From Alteromonadaceae bacterium BrNp21-10 (GTDB lineage: Bacteria > Pseudomonadota > Gammaproteobacteria > Enterobacterales > Alteromonadaceae), in contig JAUHQD010000023.1 in assembly GCA_030418115.1 (NCBI GenBank), forward strand, positions 1-41,117: DNA of 41,117 nt, read 5' to 3'. Positions 1 to 8,917 of the stretch are shown piece after piece. Position 1 is the stretch's first letter; every line of letters begins with the position of its first letter. Position numbers and translations under genes: made by a program. The notes under the pieces were generated by a model, which searched no databases, had not been told where the DNA came from, and saw only the letters and a program-made list of their open reading frames with translations.

Positions 1-63
1 TTGGTTGACACTCAAACATCGAGTGCCCACACAGATATGTCTTGTTGCAAATTGTTAAAGAAC
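1..63 (-). promoter_or_regulatory. rRNA operon leader with boxA antiterminator (partial)
   Basis: Read on the minus strand, positions 63-52 give GTTCTTTAACAA, a boxA NusB/NusE antitermination element, and 33-22 give TGTGTGGGCACT, the conserved motif that follows boxA in gammaproteobacterial rrn leaders. The order (promoters, boxA, then this motif) matches the region before 16S rRNA. The 16S gene should begin beyond the left edge, transcribed leftward. A 16S-23S spacer boxA is less likely because strong tandem promoters lie directly upstream. Confidence 0.85.
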
Positions 64-107
64 GTTGCTTCAAATGAGCTCTAAGTCTCCCCTGAAGCGG
101 GACGCGC

Positions 108-135
108 ATTCTACGCAACCCTGATTCGATGTCAA
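108..135 (-). promoter_or_regulatory. rRNA operon promoter P2 (sigma-70)
   Basis: On the minus strand TTGACA (135-130) is followed after 16 bases by TAGAAT (113-108) and then a GC-rich discriminator GCGCGTCCC. A near-consensus -35, a 16-bp spacer and a GC-rich discriminator are the signature of stringently controlled rRNA promoters. It lies about 45 bases upstream of boxA. Confidence 0.85.
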
Positions 136-221
136 GAATTTATTCTAAATTATCTTCAAAATATTTTCTGTTTTCATCTCACTTCAAGCCGGCCAACTGG
201 CTCTCCCCGAAGCGAGGGCGC

Positions 222-249
222 ATTCTACATTCACATCGAAATTGATCAA
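222..249 (-). promoter_or_regulatory. rRNA operon promoter P1 (sigma-70) with AT-rich upstream element
   Basis: On the minus strand TTGATC (249-244), a 16-base spacer and TAGAAT (227-222) are followed by GCGCCCTCG. The region upstream in transcription (about 250-295) is rich in A and T tracts, as expected of an UP element. The -10, discriminator and first transcribed bases closely resemble those of P2, so the two promoters look like a duplication. Confidence 0.75.
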
Positions 250-463
250 CACTTATTTTCGCTTTTTTGTTTGTTTGCTTATTAAATAAACATCCTTAAC
301 AAAAAGTAGCCTATAAGGGTAAATATACGGCTTGTTTTCAATGCTCAGGGAGGATTTGCCGTTAGAAATGGCTCAAATTACAGTAGCTATTGGCTATTTG
401 ACGGTAAATCAGTAACATAGCTGGGCATTTAGTTTTTTCTTTCTCTTTTACTTAGGTAGTAAC

Positions 464-925
464 ATGAAATCTTCAATTAGTATTAACGTCGTAATAACCG
501 TTGTCGTGGCTGCAATAGGTTATGCATTAGCAACGGCTTTCCCTCAGTCATTCGGTTTTGCAACCACGCTAGCGGTGGGTATTGTTATAGGTGGATTGCT
601 TATCTCTATCATTACCAATATGCCCCCTACATCAGCAAAGCCTTCCATTAACAGTGATGCTAAATCAACTGATTCACAGACTTTATATGTAGGTAACTTA
701 CCTTATAAAGCTAATGAAGCATCAATCAGTGATTTGTTTTCCCAGTATGGTTATGTTCATTCCGTGCGTTTAATGAAAGACCGACGCACTGGCAAGCGCA
801 AAGGTTATGGCTTTGTTGAAATAGATGTTAAATCAGCCAAGAAAGCCATCTCCGCTTTAAACGATACCGAGTTTCAGGAGCGCACACTGAAAGTCAGAAT
901 GGCTAAGGATAAAATAGAAGAATAA
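464..925 (+). CDS. Membrane-anchored RRM-domain RNA-binding protein
   Basis: A 153-residue protein. Residues about 8-52 hold two hydrophobic segments separated by a short FPQSFG turn, so the N-terminus is probably a membrane hairpin. A polar linker (about 53-70) leads to one RNA recognition motif (about 72-150). RNP2 is seen as LYVGNL and RNP1 as KGYGFVEI, both intact, with the usual aromatic RNA-stacking residues. The family includes the cyanobacterial and marine gammaproteobacterial Rbp-type proteins; most of those I know are soluble, so the membrane part is notable. The RNA bound cannot be told. The gene stands alone and ends at a strong hairpin terminator. Product call secure; role unknown. 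Confidence 0.9.
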   Translation: MKSSISINVVITVVVAAIGYALATAFPQSFGFATTLAVGIVIGGLLISIITNMPPTSAKPSINSDAKSTDSQTLYVGNLPYKANEASISDLFSQYGYVHSVRLMKDRRTGKRKGYGFVEIDVKSAKKAISALNDTEFQERTLKVRMAKDKIEE

Positions 926-949
926 CTAAGTTATTCTTATCCAATAATT

Positions 950-976
950 AAAAAGCCTGCGAATGCAGGCTTTTTT
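950..976. terminator. Bidirectional intrinsic terminator
   Basis: AAAAAGCCTGC (950-960), a four-base loop GAAT and GCAGGCTTTTT (965-975) form a perfect 11-bp stem with T runs on both strands. It separates the convergent RRM gene and the DUF5610-like gene and can serve both. Confidence 0.9.
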
Positions 977-997
977 AATGGTGCTATATATTTATGA

Positions 998-2455
998 CTA
1001 TGACATACGTGATGGTAAGTTATGCATCAACTGCTTATTAAAGCCATTGAATCGATTAATCGCGCTGATCAGGTCTGGCGTATGCACATCTGGCATTTGA
1101 TTAATCAGCCCATTAACTAAGTTATCAAATGCCGAGCCATCTTCCAGACGCTCATTGGCTTTCTCCACAACATCAAGCATATGCTCTAGATAATCAGCAA
1201 CCGGTTTAACAGCACTAACACTGTCATCCACTCGACCTTCATTTTTATCATTATAATGAGACACGGCTTCATAGGTCTTAATGACTTCAGTTTGCTTAAA
1301 GCTGGTTAATTGAAACGCAAAACCGGTTAGCTCTTGATCGTTATAGCCTAATTCCAACGCTTGATTATAGGCTGACTCAATATCGCCGCGGAAGAACTCA
1401 TCGGCTAAGCGGTTAGCGTCCCCGACTAATTCACCTATGGCTTTAAGTTCGTCTTCGTCCAAATCACCTTTAACCGAAAAAGCAAAGCTACTGGATTCAT
1501 AATGCAAATAGTTAGTTTCCTGAGTAACAGCAAGCGATGCTTCAATATTTTCATCCTGAGTATTCTTTGGCTCTTGTACCGCCGCAGGCGTTTGCATAAC
1601 TTTTTCTTCAGCAGAAGCTAATTCAGGGGAAATCTGTTGTTGATTACCCGCAGGTGCAGTTTCTGTTTCAGGCTTCGCTGGGCTAGTAGGTAATTCATTT
1701 TGTTCTTGCGGCTGCGATTGCTTAGCCTCTTGCTGCTGTTGACGTTGCTTTTCTTGTGCATCCAAAATCAATTGCTGATTAACAGAGAACTGCTGCAGGT
1801 TTTCAAAGCTGATGGAGACTTCATCACCATCCTTAGTACGAATGGTTAAATTGCCAGATTCTTGACTAGTGTGATTAATGGTTTCAGACACACTCACCTG
1901 AGATGAATTCAACTGGTTAAGGGACTCTTTACCCAATAACTTTTGTTCAAGTTGCTGAATACCATTTTCAATTAATTCGCGACTTTTGCTGATGCCTGAT
2001 GAAATTTCATTATTCATCATGCCGCCTAAATCATGCTCAGCCATTTTAACGCCTTTGAGCACACCATTTCGGGCTTGCTCAAACATACTCGTTAATTCTT
2101 CATCGGCCATACCTTTGGCTTTAGCGTTTTTTAATGCCCCGCCCACAAAGGTCAGAACATTTTTGGCCACTTCTTCGAAATCAAATAGCCCTTTATCCTG
2201 TTCTTTTTTAGGAGAAGGTAAATTGGCTTTCTGTTCATTAATAACCAGATTTTGGTTGAGCGCATTGTTATACACCCGTGCACCAATAAAGCTCTGAGAA
2301 CTCAGGGAGAACACGCTGCTACTGCTTAATGAAACGTGACTACCTTGTTTACCCACTGCTTGTCGAATGTGGTCGGTTTCAGTTTGTTGGCTCATTGAGC
2401 GATCAACAATTTGCGTTTTCTGACCTAAAAACGCCTTCAGTTCACCTAAATTCAT
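998..2455 (-). CDS. DUF5610-like domain protein with Q-rich linker
   Basis: A 485-residue protein of unknown function. The region around residues 85-165 (EVAKNVLTFVGGALKNAKAKG onward, then a helical stretch with a conserved-looking GISKSRELIENGIQQLEQK) resembles DUF5610 proteins of marine gammaproteobacteria. A Gln-rich, low-complexity segment follows (about 225-300). No signal peptide or membrane helix is seen, so it is probably cytoplasmic. The start at 2455 (MNLGELKAF) is preferred because AGAGAGGTG sits a few bases before it; an upstream in-frame ATG at 2494 lacks a ribosome site. Family assignment is from memory and moderate; the reading frame itself is secure. Confidence 0.7.
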   Translation of the reverse strand: MNLGELKAFLGQKTQIVDRSMSQQTETDHIRQAVGKQGSHVSLSSSSVFSLSSQSFIGARVYNNALNQNLVINEQKANLPSPKKEQDKGLFDFEEVAKNVLTFVGGALKNAKAKGMADEELTSMFEQARNGVLKGVKMAEHDLGGMMNNEISSGISKSRELIENGIQQLEQKLLGKESLNQLNSSQVSVSETINHTSQESGNLTIRTKDGDEVSISFENLQQFSVNQQLILDAQEKQRQQQQEAKQSQPQEQNELPTSPAKPETETAPAGNQQQISPELASAEEKVMQTPAAVQEPKNTQDENIEASLAVTQETNYLHYESSSFAFSVKGDLDEDELKAIGELVGDANRLADEFFRGDIESAYNQALELGYNDQELTGFAFQLTSFKQTEVIKTYEAVSHYNDKNEGRVDDSVSAVKPVADYLEHMLDVVEKANERLEDGSAFDNLVNGLINQMPDVHTPDLISAINRFNGFNKQLMHNLPSRMS

Positions 2456-2614
2456 AAAAAACACCTCTCTTGCCTCGACTTTAATTATCGGCAAGACAAC
2501 ACTTTTGTTTAGTTTTTATTCAATATTTTTTGCAGTTAATTTTTAAACTTTGCTGCACAAACTATAGCTAATCACATACAATCCGCGCCAAAACTTGTTG
2601 TAGAGGACAAAAGT

Positions 2615-3715
2615 GTGAGAGCGAACGAGATTAATCCAGACAAATATGGCCAATTGTTAGAGCAAAAGGCAGAGCAAGTTCGTGATGCATTTAGCCAATT
2701 TACTACGCCTGAATTAGAAATATTCCCTTCACCTGCTGAACACTTTCGTCAACGAGCTGAATTTCGTATGTGGCATGATGGTGATGACCTCTACCACATC
2801 ATGTTTGATCAACACGATAAACAGCAGTATCGAGTTGATCACTACCCTATCGGATCTGTACTGATCAATGACGTTATGAGTGCTTTGCTTACTCTGCTAA
2901 AACCCAATGATATTTTGCGTCGTAAGTTATTCCAAATTGATTATCTTAGTAGTTTGAGCCAGCAAATTGTGGTGACCTTGGTGTACCACAAACCCTTAGA
3001 TGAAGAATGGCAGGCGCAGCTCAATATTATTCTGCAAACCTTACGTCAACGTTTTGATATTCACCTAATTGGCCGTTCCAGAAAGCAAAAAATCACCCTT
3101 GAACAAGATTTTGTCACTGAGTCACTACCTATCCATGGGCGCACCTATCAATTTAAACAAATTGAAAACAGTTTCACTCAGCCTAATGCACAGGTGAATT
3201 GTAAGATGATTGAATGGGCTATTGATGCTACTCGCCACTGCCAAGGGGATTTATTAGAACTGTACTGCGGACTGGGTAATTTTACCTTGCCGTTAGCGCA
3301 AAATTTTCAACGCGTATTGGCCACGGAAATATCAAAACCTTCAGTCACGGCAGCTCAATATAATATTGAAATAAATAATATTGATAACGTCAGTATTTTG
3401 CGCATGTCCAGCGAAGAATTCACCCAAGCGATGAACAAAGAGCGAAGCTTTACTCGACTAAAAGATATCGACTTAGATGATTACCAGTGCAACACCATTT
3501 TTGTTGATCCGCCGCGGGCTGGACTGGATGATGAAACGTTAACGATGGTCAGCCAGTTTGAGAATATTCTGTATATTTCCTGCAATCCCGAGACGCTAAA
3601 AGATAACCTACAAACCTTAAGCAAAACCCATGATGTCCAGCGTTTTGCGTTGTTTGATCAATTTCCTTATACCCATCATGCGGAATGCGGCGTGATGCTA
3701 CAAAAGCGTTCTTAA
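2615..3715 (+). CDS. trmA: tRNA (uracil-5-)-methyltransferase TrmA
   Basis: A 366-residue protein, the length of E. coli TrmA and similar along its whole length. It methylates U54 of tRNA to ribothymidine using S-adenosylmethionine, and in E. coli also acts on tmRNA. Visible motifs: [11 protein letters not shown] (SAM-binding loop, about 215-225), [10 protein letters not shown] (about 297-306), the catalytic Cys in YISCNPETL (about 324) and the base-abstracting Glu in HHAECGVML near the C-terminus. It begins with GTG at 2615 after AGAGGA. It lacks the 4Fe-4S Cys cluster of RlmC/RlmD paralogues, supporting TrmA. It is a single gene convergent with fabR. Confidence 0.95.
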   Translation: MRANEINPDKYGQLLEQKAEQVRDAFSQFTTPELEIFPSPAEHFRQRAEFRMWHDGDDLYHIMFDQHDKQQYRVDHYPIGSVLINDVMSALLTLLKPNDILRRKLFQIDYLSSLSQQIVVTLVYHKPLDEEWQAQLNIILQTLRQRFDIHLIGRSRKQKITLEQDFVTESLPIHGRTYQFKQIENSFTQPNAQVNCKMIEWAIDATRHCQGDLLELYCGLGNFTLPLAQNFQRVLATEISKPSVTAAQYNIEINNIDNVSILRMSSEEFTQAMNKERSFTRLKDIDLDDYQCNTIFVDPPRAGLDDETLTMVSQFENILYISCNPETLKDNLQTLSKTHDVQRFALFDQFPYTHHAECGVMLQKRS

Positions 3716-3735
3716 CATTAAGTTAGGGTTTGCTG

Positions 3736-3769
3736 AGCCGAGTTTGGATAAGTATAAATCGGCTACTTT
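3736..3769 (+). terminator. Possible trmA terminator
   Basis: AGCCGA (3736-3741) pairs with TCGGCT (3759-3764) across a 17-base loop and is followed by ACTTTTT. The stem is short and the loop long, and it overlaps the end of the opposing fabR gene, so it is only a candidate. Confidence 0.4.
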
Positions 3770-4365
3770 TTAAAAGATGCCGCGCCAATAGCAATAAAGC
3801 GTAATTGTTTAATCAATCGCTCAGATAATTGCTTTTGTTGTGCAGGGGGTAAATCAATGGCCTCGGCGCCAGTACTGAACACCAATTTAACCATAGCCTC
3901 GGCTTGAAGGTTAGCTCGTTCTAGCGGCAATTTGGTATGCCGGCAAATATAATCGGTCAATTCCGCAATAAAATGTTGGATCTCTCTGGATACCGCCTCA
4001 CGAAAAGCCGTTGAAGTGCCTGAACGTTCCCGCAGCAATAACCGAAATACATTGCTGTTGGCAAACACAAATTCCATGAAGGTATCAATGGAGACTTTGA
4101 TCACATCACCACCGGAGGCAATGCGTAAACGCGCCTGACGCATTAATTGTCGCAGCGCCAAGCCGCCTTCATCAACCAAGGTTAAGCCCAAATCATCCAT
4201 ATCTTTAAAATGACGATAGAAAGAAGTCGGTGCGATCCCCGCTTCACGAGCCACCTCGCGCAGGCTAATAGAGGATAAGCTACGCTCGTCACTTAACAGA
4301 CTAAAGGCAGCATCCATAATGGCCGCGCGAGTCTGTAGCTTTTGTTCCTTTCTATTCATTTTCAT
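3763..4365 (-). CDS. fabR: TetR-family repressor FabR of unsaturated fatty acid synthesis
   Basis: A 200-residue TetR-type repressor. The N-terminal helix-turn-helix (about 28-55) contains [20 protein letters not shown], as in E. coli FabR, and the similarity continues through [19 protein letters not shown] and [10 protein letters not shown] into the ligand domain. FabR senses the ratio of unsaturated to saturated acyl chains and represses fabA/fabB in E. coli. Here it is divergent from a fatty acid desaturase with a matching operator between them, so the likely direct target is that desaturase. The start is either 4365 or the Met two codons later; no clear ribosome site separates them. The last ~15 residues of E. 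coli FabR are absent. Confidence 0.93.
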   Translation of the reverse strand: MKMNRKEQKLQTRAAIMDAAFSLLSDERSLSSISLREVAREAGIAPTSFYRHFKDMDDLGLTLVDEGGLALRQLMRQARLRIASGGDVIKVSIDTFMEFVFANSNVFRLLLRERSGTSTAFREAVSREIQHFIAELTDYICRHTKLPLERANLQAEAMVKLVFSTGAEAIDLPPAQQKQLSERLIKQLRFIAIGAASFKK

Positions 4366-4428
4366 TAATTTATCTATTTGAAATTAAAGACATATTTAAT
4401 AATTACCTAGTATATATCATCTTAATCC

Positions 4429-4476
4429 TTGATTTACCAACCATGGACAATGTAAATTAGCGCACACTTGTAAGCT
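4429..4476 (+). promoter_or_regulatory. Desaturase promoter with FabR-type operator
   Basis: TTGATT (4429-4434), an 18-base spacer and TAAATT (4453-4458) form a plausible sigma-70 promoter. Directly after it, AGCGCACACTTGTAAGCT (4459-4476) is an imperfect palindrome: the half-sites AGCGCACA and TGTAAGCT match as inverted repeats at 6 of 8 positions. It resembles the E. coli FabR/FadR-region site of the form AGCGTACA-N2-TGTACGCT. A repressor bound here would cover the transcription start 24 bases before the desaturase ATG. Confidence 0.7.
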
Positions 4477-4499
4477 GAAAAGCAACGAAATAATTTGAA

Positions 4500-5621
4500 A
4501 TGAAAAAACCACCCATTATATTAACCAATGTCCTACTTTTTATTCTGACTACGCTGGCCGCCGTCACGCTGGTACCATATGAAGCCATTATGTTCGGCTT
4601 TGATGGTATGGAGATACTAGCCTTTCTATTGTTGACTGGCTTTGCTGGCATGTCCATCACTATGGGCTATCACCGTTTATGGTCACATAAAACTTTCAAT
4701 GCAAATCCCGTGATTAAGGTTATTCTTGCACTAGGCGGCGCATTTGCATTACAAAATAGTATATTGCACTGGTCTTCCGATCACCGCATTCATCATAAAC
4801 ATGTAGATGATAACGACAAAGACCCCTATTCAGCACAAATGGGCTTTTGGTACGCGCATATAGGGTGGATGCTTAGAGAATATCAGGCGTCGCGTTATAC
4901 CGATTATTCCAATTGTCGTGACTTACAAAAAGATGCCATTGTGATGTGGCAACACAAATACTATTTACCATTAGTACTACTCACCAACCTCGGTTTGCCG
5001 CTGTTATTAGGCTGGTTGAATGGCGATATTTGGGGCATGTTTATTATTGCTGGTGTGTTACGTTTAGTTATCTCACATCACGTGACGTTTTTAATTAATT
5101 CCGCGGCGCACTTTTGGGGTAAGCAAACGTATACCGATGTTAACTCCGCCAGGGATAACGGCATATTAGCCATGCTTACCTACGGCGAGGGTTACCATAA
5201 CTTTCATCACCTGTTTGAAAACGACTACCGCAACGGCATACGTTGGTGGCAATTTGACCCAACCAAATGGCTTATTTTCAGCTTATCTTGCGTCGGCTTA
5301 ACCTCGAACCTACGCCGTTGTTCCGATGAACGTATAGAAAAAGCCAAAGCAACAATGCAACTGAAACAGGCACAAGAGCGTTTAGCACAACTGCCTAATG
5401 CCGATGAGTTACTACACACCCTGCAACATGAATATGATCTGCTATTACAAAAAATGACCGACTTCTATGCCACCAAAAAACGCTTGATGGACATTAGAAA
5501 ACGTAAATTACTCCTTGGCTATGAAAAATTGGATCTCGATTTTAAATATCAGGAATTAAAAATGCATTTTCGTTTACAAAAAGAAAAATGGATTAAATTC
5601 AATTCAATGCGATTTGCTTAG
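4500..5621 (+). CDS. Membrane fatty acid desaturase (delta-9 type)
   Basis: A 373-residue integral membrane di-iron desaturase that introduces a double bond into saturated acyl chains (acyl-CoA or acyl-lipid). All three histidine boxes are present: HRLWSH (58-63), HRIHHKH (95-101) and HNFHH (233-237), with an extra His in the region near H193-H194. Hydrophobic segments lie at about 6-24, 38-52, 70-88, 153-200 and 257-268, as in stearoyl-CoA desaturases. After residue about 270 there is a charged, helical, probably coiled-coil tail of about 100 residues. It is divergent from fabR with a FabR-like operator overlapping its promoter, so it should be induced when unsaturated lipids run short. It ends at a terminator at 5657. 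Confidence 0.9.
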   Translation: MKKPPIILTNVLLFILTTLAAVTLVPYEAIMFGFDGMEILAFLLLTGFAGMSITMGYHRLWSHKTFNANPVIKVILALGGAFALQNSILHWSSDHRIHHKHVDDNDKDPYSAQMGFWYAHIGWMLREYQASRYTDYSNCRDLQKDAIVMWQHKYYLPLVLLTNLGLPLLLGWLNGDIWGMFIIAGVLRLVISHHVTFLINSAAHFWGKQTYTDVNSARDNGILAMLTYGEGYHNFHHLFENDYRNGIRWWQFDPTKWLIFSLSCVGLTSNLRRCSDERIEKAKATMQLKQAQERLAQLPNADELLHTLQHEYDLLLQKMTDFYATKKRLMDIRKRKLLLGYEKLDLDFKYQELKMHFRLQKEKWIKFNSMRFA

Positions 5622-5656
5622 GGGTTGCGGGTCTATATAGAATGAAATAATAAAAC

Positions 5657-5677
5657 AGGGCTTAATAGCCCTTTTTT
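5657..5677. terminator. Intrinsic terminator shared by the desaturase and EAL genes
   Basis: AGGGCT (5657-5662), loop TAAT and AGCCCT (5667-5672) are followed by T residues on the plus strand and by TGTTTTATT on the minus strand. It sits between two convergent genes. Confidence 0.8.
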
Positions 5678-7937
5678 ATTGCAGGTAAGTCCCGGGCGTA
5701 TAATTTTTTATAAAATCAGTAAACTCGTCGAAAGGCATAGGCTTAGCATACAAAAATCCCTGCGCTTCGTCGCAGCCTAAGTTTTGCATATATTTAGCCT
5801 GCTCAATGGTTTCAATACCCTCGGCAATCGTATCCAAACCTAACTTTTGTCCTAACGTTATAATCGTTTCTGCAAAAAACGAGGACTTTCCTTTACCAAT
5901 ATCTTTGATAAATGCTCTATCCACTTTAAGACGGTCCAACGGTAATTGTTGTAAATAGCTCATTGACGAGAACCCCGTACCAAAGTCATCAATGGCAATC
6001 GATACTCCAAAGTCTTTCAACGCCTTTAACGCCTCGACTACAATTTGCGGCTCATCCATGGCGACGCTTTCGGTAATTTCCAGCTCAATTAAACTCGGAT
6101 CGATTTGTTTTGAGATAATAATTTGCTTAACCAGCGGCACAAAGTCCGGATCTCGGAATTGAGGGACGGAAATATTAACCGCGATACGTTTACCGTGCAT
6201 ACCCATTTCTTCTAATTGCTTAATACGACAACAAGCCTCTTCGAGTACCCAAATACCAATCTCCACGATCAATCCTGAATATTCGGCTAATGGTACAAAC
6301 ACCCCCGGTGAGATGAAACCACCATCTTTAGATGGCCAGCGCAGTAACGCTTCAGCACCGAGAATTTGTTCATCCACTAAAGATACTTGAGGTTGAAACC
6401 ACACCTGTAACTTGCGCGCTGAAAAATCCGTACGCAACTGACGGATAGTTGCTAGACGCCAAGAGGTTTCTTCTTCCATTTTCTGGGCGTAATATTCAAA
6501 ATTATTAACAGCACTACGTTTAGCTAAATTCAATGCAATATTGGAGTGTTTAATGATATCCATGCCAATAAAGGGTGGCTTGCCTAACCGAACTAGGCCC
6601 ATTGCCATATTGATGGGGATGTGGTGATCACCAGCATCAAATGCAGTTTTGAAAATTTTATTCAGCACCAGTGGATTAACTTTTTCATCCGACCCCAATA
6701 GTCCGAAAACATCGGCGGCTATCCTGCCTTTTTCCACTTCCGGCCCCAGTTCGTCTTGTAATCGTTCAGCCACAGAAATTAATAGCTGATTACCCACATC
6801 CTGGCCCAAGCCATCATTAATATCGGCAAAATGACTTACATCCACTAAAGCCATCACCAAATTTTGGGATTCCCCAGCTTGTAGTTCAATATTATCGAGT
6901 CTATTAATAAACTCATTACGGTTAGGTAATTTCGTCAACCCATCACGATAAGCTGCCACTCGTAACTCATGGAACAAATTAACATTTTCATAGCCCACCG
7001 AAACACTAGATAGAAACACCTCTAAAAGTTGGCGATGGGCATCGTCGATTTCACGACTTAAATTAATGTAAACGGCGGCCTCACGACCGGCACTAGACAT
7101 GAACAAAACGGTAAAATTAGCACCAAAAATATGCTCTTTACTAAGTAGGCACTGAATGACGTTATGCTTAATCTGATCATTATGCATATTTTCAAGTTTT
7201 TGATTAATGTACGTCGCATACTCTCCGGCGGCTCCAAGCACGTATACACCGTTGTCATCTTTATCTAACAACGATCCTGCTCTTGCACACACTACACCAT
7301 CCGCTTCCAAGCCCATTAGCGAGCTAATCTGTGTAACCACACCTTCGCAATAACCTTTGATTGAATGCTCTTCGAGAAGGTTAGAAGCAGAAACAATAAT
7401 TTTACGTAAGCCTTTTCGGCCTTGATTAATGGTCAGTATTTGTTGATAAGAACGTAATGACGCAATGATCGTCGTCACCAGTTTACTGCGGGTTAATTCT
7501 GTTTTAGTTTTATAGTCGTTAATGTCATATTCTTTTATTACATTTTCTTCAGGAGCATATCCAGGCTGCCCTGTACGTAAAATAATCCTTGGCTCATCAA
7601 GCTTAAGTTCCTCACGCATTTTTTTGGCGGTAATCAAGCCTGCATCGTCAGTTTCCATTACCACATCTAACAATACAATGGCCAGTTTGCTACCTAACTC
7701 ACGCATTTTTTCTAAAGCTTGTTCACCGGAATAGGCATGATGAAATGCCAACTTACGTCCATTCCACTCTATGTCAGATAAAGCCAAGCGTGTAACTGAA
7801 TGAATTTCTTCATCATCATCAACAACGAGTAAATTCCATACACCTCTATCGACATCAGCAATGAGTGGTTCATCATCTTCTTGAAAGAAGATCAATTCAT
7901 CATTTTCATAATCACTTGGATACATTAACACTACCAT
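5676..7937 (-). CDS. Response regulator with DUF3369, degenerate GGDEF and EAL domains (c-di-GMP phosphodiesterase)
   Basis: A 753-residue protein. Residues about 34-165 form a receiver domain with acidic cluster VDDDEE (39-44) and phospho-acceptor Asp91 in LLDVVM. The DUF3369 sensory module follows (about 165-320). The GGDEF-type domain (about 330-485) has AADVF (407-411) where the active motif should be, so cyclase activity is unlikely. The EAL domain (about 500-745) keeps its metal and catalytic residues: EAL (529-531), Asn588, ITES (621-624), the DDFG acidic pair (650-651), Lys671 and AEGIET (705-710). It is expected to degrade c-di-GMP when phosphorylated. No cognate histidine kinase lies next to it. 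Start 7937 or an ATG at 7925; neither has a strong ribosome site. Confidence 0.92.
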   Translation of the reverse strand: MVVLMYPSDYENDELIFFQEDDEPLIADVDRGVWNLLVVDDDEEIHSVTRLALSDIEWNGRKLAFHHAYSGEQALEKMRELGSKLAIVLLDVVMETDDAGLITAKKMREELKLDEPRIILRTGQPGYAPEENVIKEYDINDYKTKTELTRSKLVTTIIASLRSYQQILTINQGRKGLRKIIVSASNLLEEHSIKGYCEGVVTQISSLMGLEADGVVCARAGSLLDKDDNGVYVLGAAGEYATYINQKLENMHNDQIKHNVIQCLLSKEHIFGANFTVLFMSSAGREAAVYINLSREIDDAHRQLLEVFLSSVSVGYENVNLFHELRVAAYRDGLTKLPNRNEFINRLDNIELQAGESQNLVMALVDVSHFADINDGLGQDVGNQLLISVAERLQDELGPEVEKGRIAADVFGLLGSDEKVNPLVLNKIFKTAFDAGDHHIPINMAMGLVRLGKPPFIGMDIIKHSNIALNLAKRSAVNNFEYYAQKMEEETSWRLATIRQLRTDFSARKLQVWFQPQVSLVDEQILGAEALLRWPSKDGGFISPGVFVPLAEYSGLIVEIGIWVLEEACCRIKQLEEMGMHGKRIAVNISVPQFRDPDFVPLVKQIIISKQIDPSLIELEITESVAMDEPQIVVEALKALKDFGVSIAIDDFGTGFSSMSYLQQLPLDRLKVDRAFIKDIGKGKSSFFAETIITLGQKLGLDTIAEGIETIEQAKYMQNLGCDEAQGFLYAKPMPFDEFTDFIKNYTPGTYLQ

Positions 7938-8030
7938 GTTGGTAAAAATAAAACTAAACGACTATGACACTATCCTAAATCACAGCAAAGGAAAACAAAA
8001 TGAGTAATCTACAGAGGCCTCGTTGACAAC

Positions 8031-8067
8031 AAAAAAGTCCTACAACGATGAATTATAGGACTTTTTT
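8031..8067. terminator. Strong bidirectional terminator after cysJIH
   Basis: AAAAAAGTCCTA (8031-8042) and TAGGACTTTTTT (8056-8067) form a perfect 12-bp stem with a 13-base loop and T tracts on both strands. It lies about 107 bases beyond the cysH stop and before the start region of the EAL gene, so it insulates the two. Confidence 0.85.
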
Positions 8068-8173
8068 CAGAAAAAACGTAGAAATGTCAATGTTTCACTA
8101 AAATGTGCGGCAAGCGGCTAAAAGTAAGGCTTGGCAATGACAAATATTGAAGGGTGCTATGACAACATCAGGG

Positions 8174-8917
8174 CTAAATACCATCACCAAATTCATGCAG
8201 ACCACATTCACGCACTAGGCCATCAAAGCGAGTATCTTGTTCGGACATGCCAAGCTCTAGTGGCCGGCTAGAATGCCAGTCACCCACCGAGACATAACCT
8301 TGTTCCCACAATGGATGGTAAGGTAAATCATGATCTTTCAGGTAGTAATGAACATCTTTATTACTCCAATCAAGGATTGGGTACAATTTAAATTGCTTAT
8401 TTAACTGCTGTAATACCGACAATTTTTCACGGCTATCGGATTGAGTACGGCGTAATCCAGCAAACCAGCTTTTTACACCTAACTCACTGATTGCACGTTG
8501 CATTGGCTCAACTTTATTAAGCCGGTTATATTGCTCAATACCCTTAACCCCCTGCTCCCACAGCTTCCCATACTTAACTTCCTGCCATGCTGGAGAAATA
8601 TCGGCGCTATAAACTTTCAGGTTTAGATTCAAGCGTTCTGTTAACTCATCAATAAATTGATAGGTTTCAGGAAACAAATGGCCGGTATCGGTCAGCACTA
8701 CCGGAATATCCGGATATTGCCGTGTTACCATATGCAGCATTACGGCCGCCTGAACACCAAAGCTAGACGACAACATAATATTCTGAGGTAAATGTTGTAA
8801 CCCCCATTCAATACGCTTTTCAGCTGTTTTTGCTTCCAACTCTTGATTGAGTTGTAGCAAATCATCAGCAGCATATGCCTGAATAAAAGGTGCTGTTTCC
8901 ACAGCTAAGTTAGACAT
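8174..8917 (-). CDS. cysH: Phosphoadenylyl-sulfate (PAPS) reductase CysH
   Basis: A 247-residue cytoplasmic enzyme that reduces PAPS to sulfite with thioredoxin or glutaredoxin. The nucleotide-binding loop is seen as [12 protein letters not shown] (about 51-62), followed by [14 protein letters not shown] (about 85-98). The single catalytic Cys is in ECGLH (Cys238). The paired cysteines that bind an Fe-S cluster in APS reductases are absent, so this is the PAPS-specific type. It overlaps the end of cysI by 8 bases, as in a translationally coupled operon. Confidence 0.96.
   Translation of the reverse strand: MSNLAVETAPFIQAYAADDLLQLNQELEAKTAEKRIEWGLQHLPQNIMLSSSFGVQAAVMLHMVTRQYPDIPVVLTDTGHLFPETYQFIDELTERLNLNLKVYSADISPAWQEVKYGKLWEQGVKGIEQYNRLNKVEPMQRAISELGVKSWFAGLRRTQSDSREKLSVLQQLNKQFKLYPILDWSNKDVHYYLKDHDLPYHPLWEQGYVSVGDWHSSRPLELGMSEQDTRFDGLVRECGLHEFGDGI

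Noticed and set aside
1986-2297. 103-codon plus-strand frame
   Set aside because: It lies wholly inside the DUF5610-like gene on the other strand, has no ribosome site and reads as low-quality sequence.
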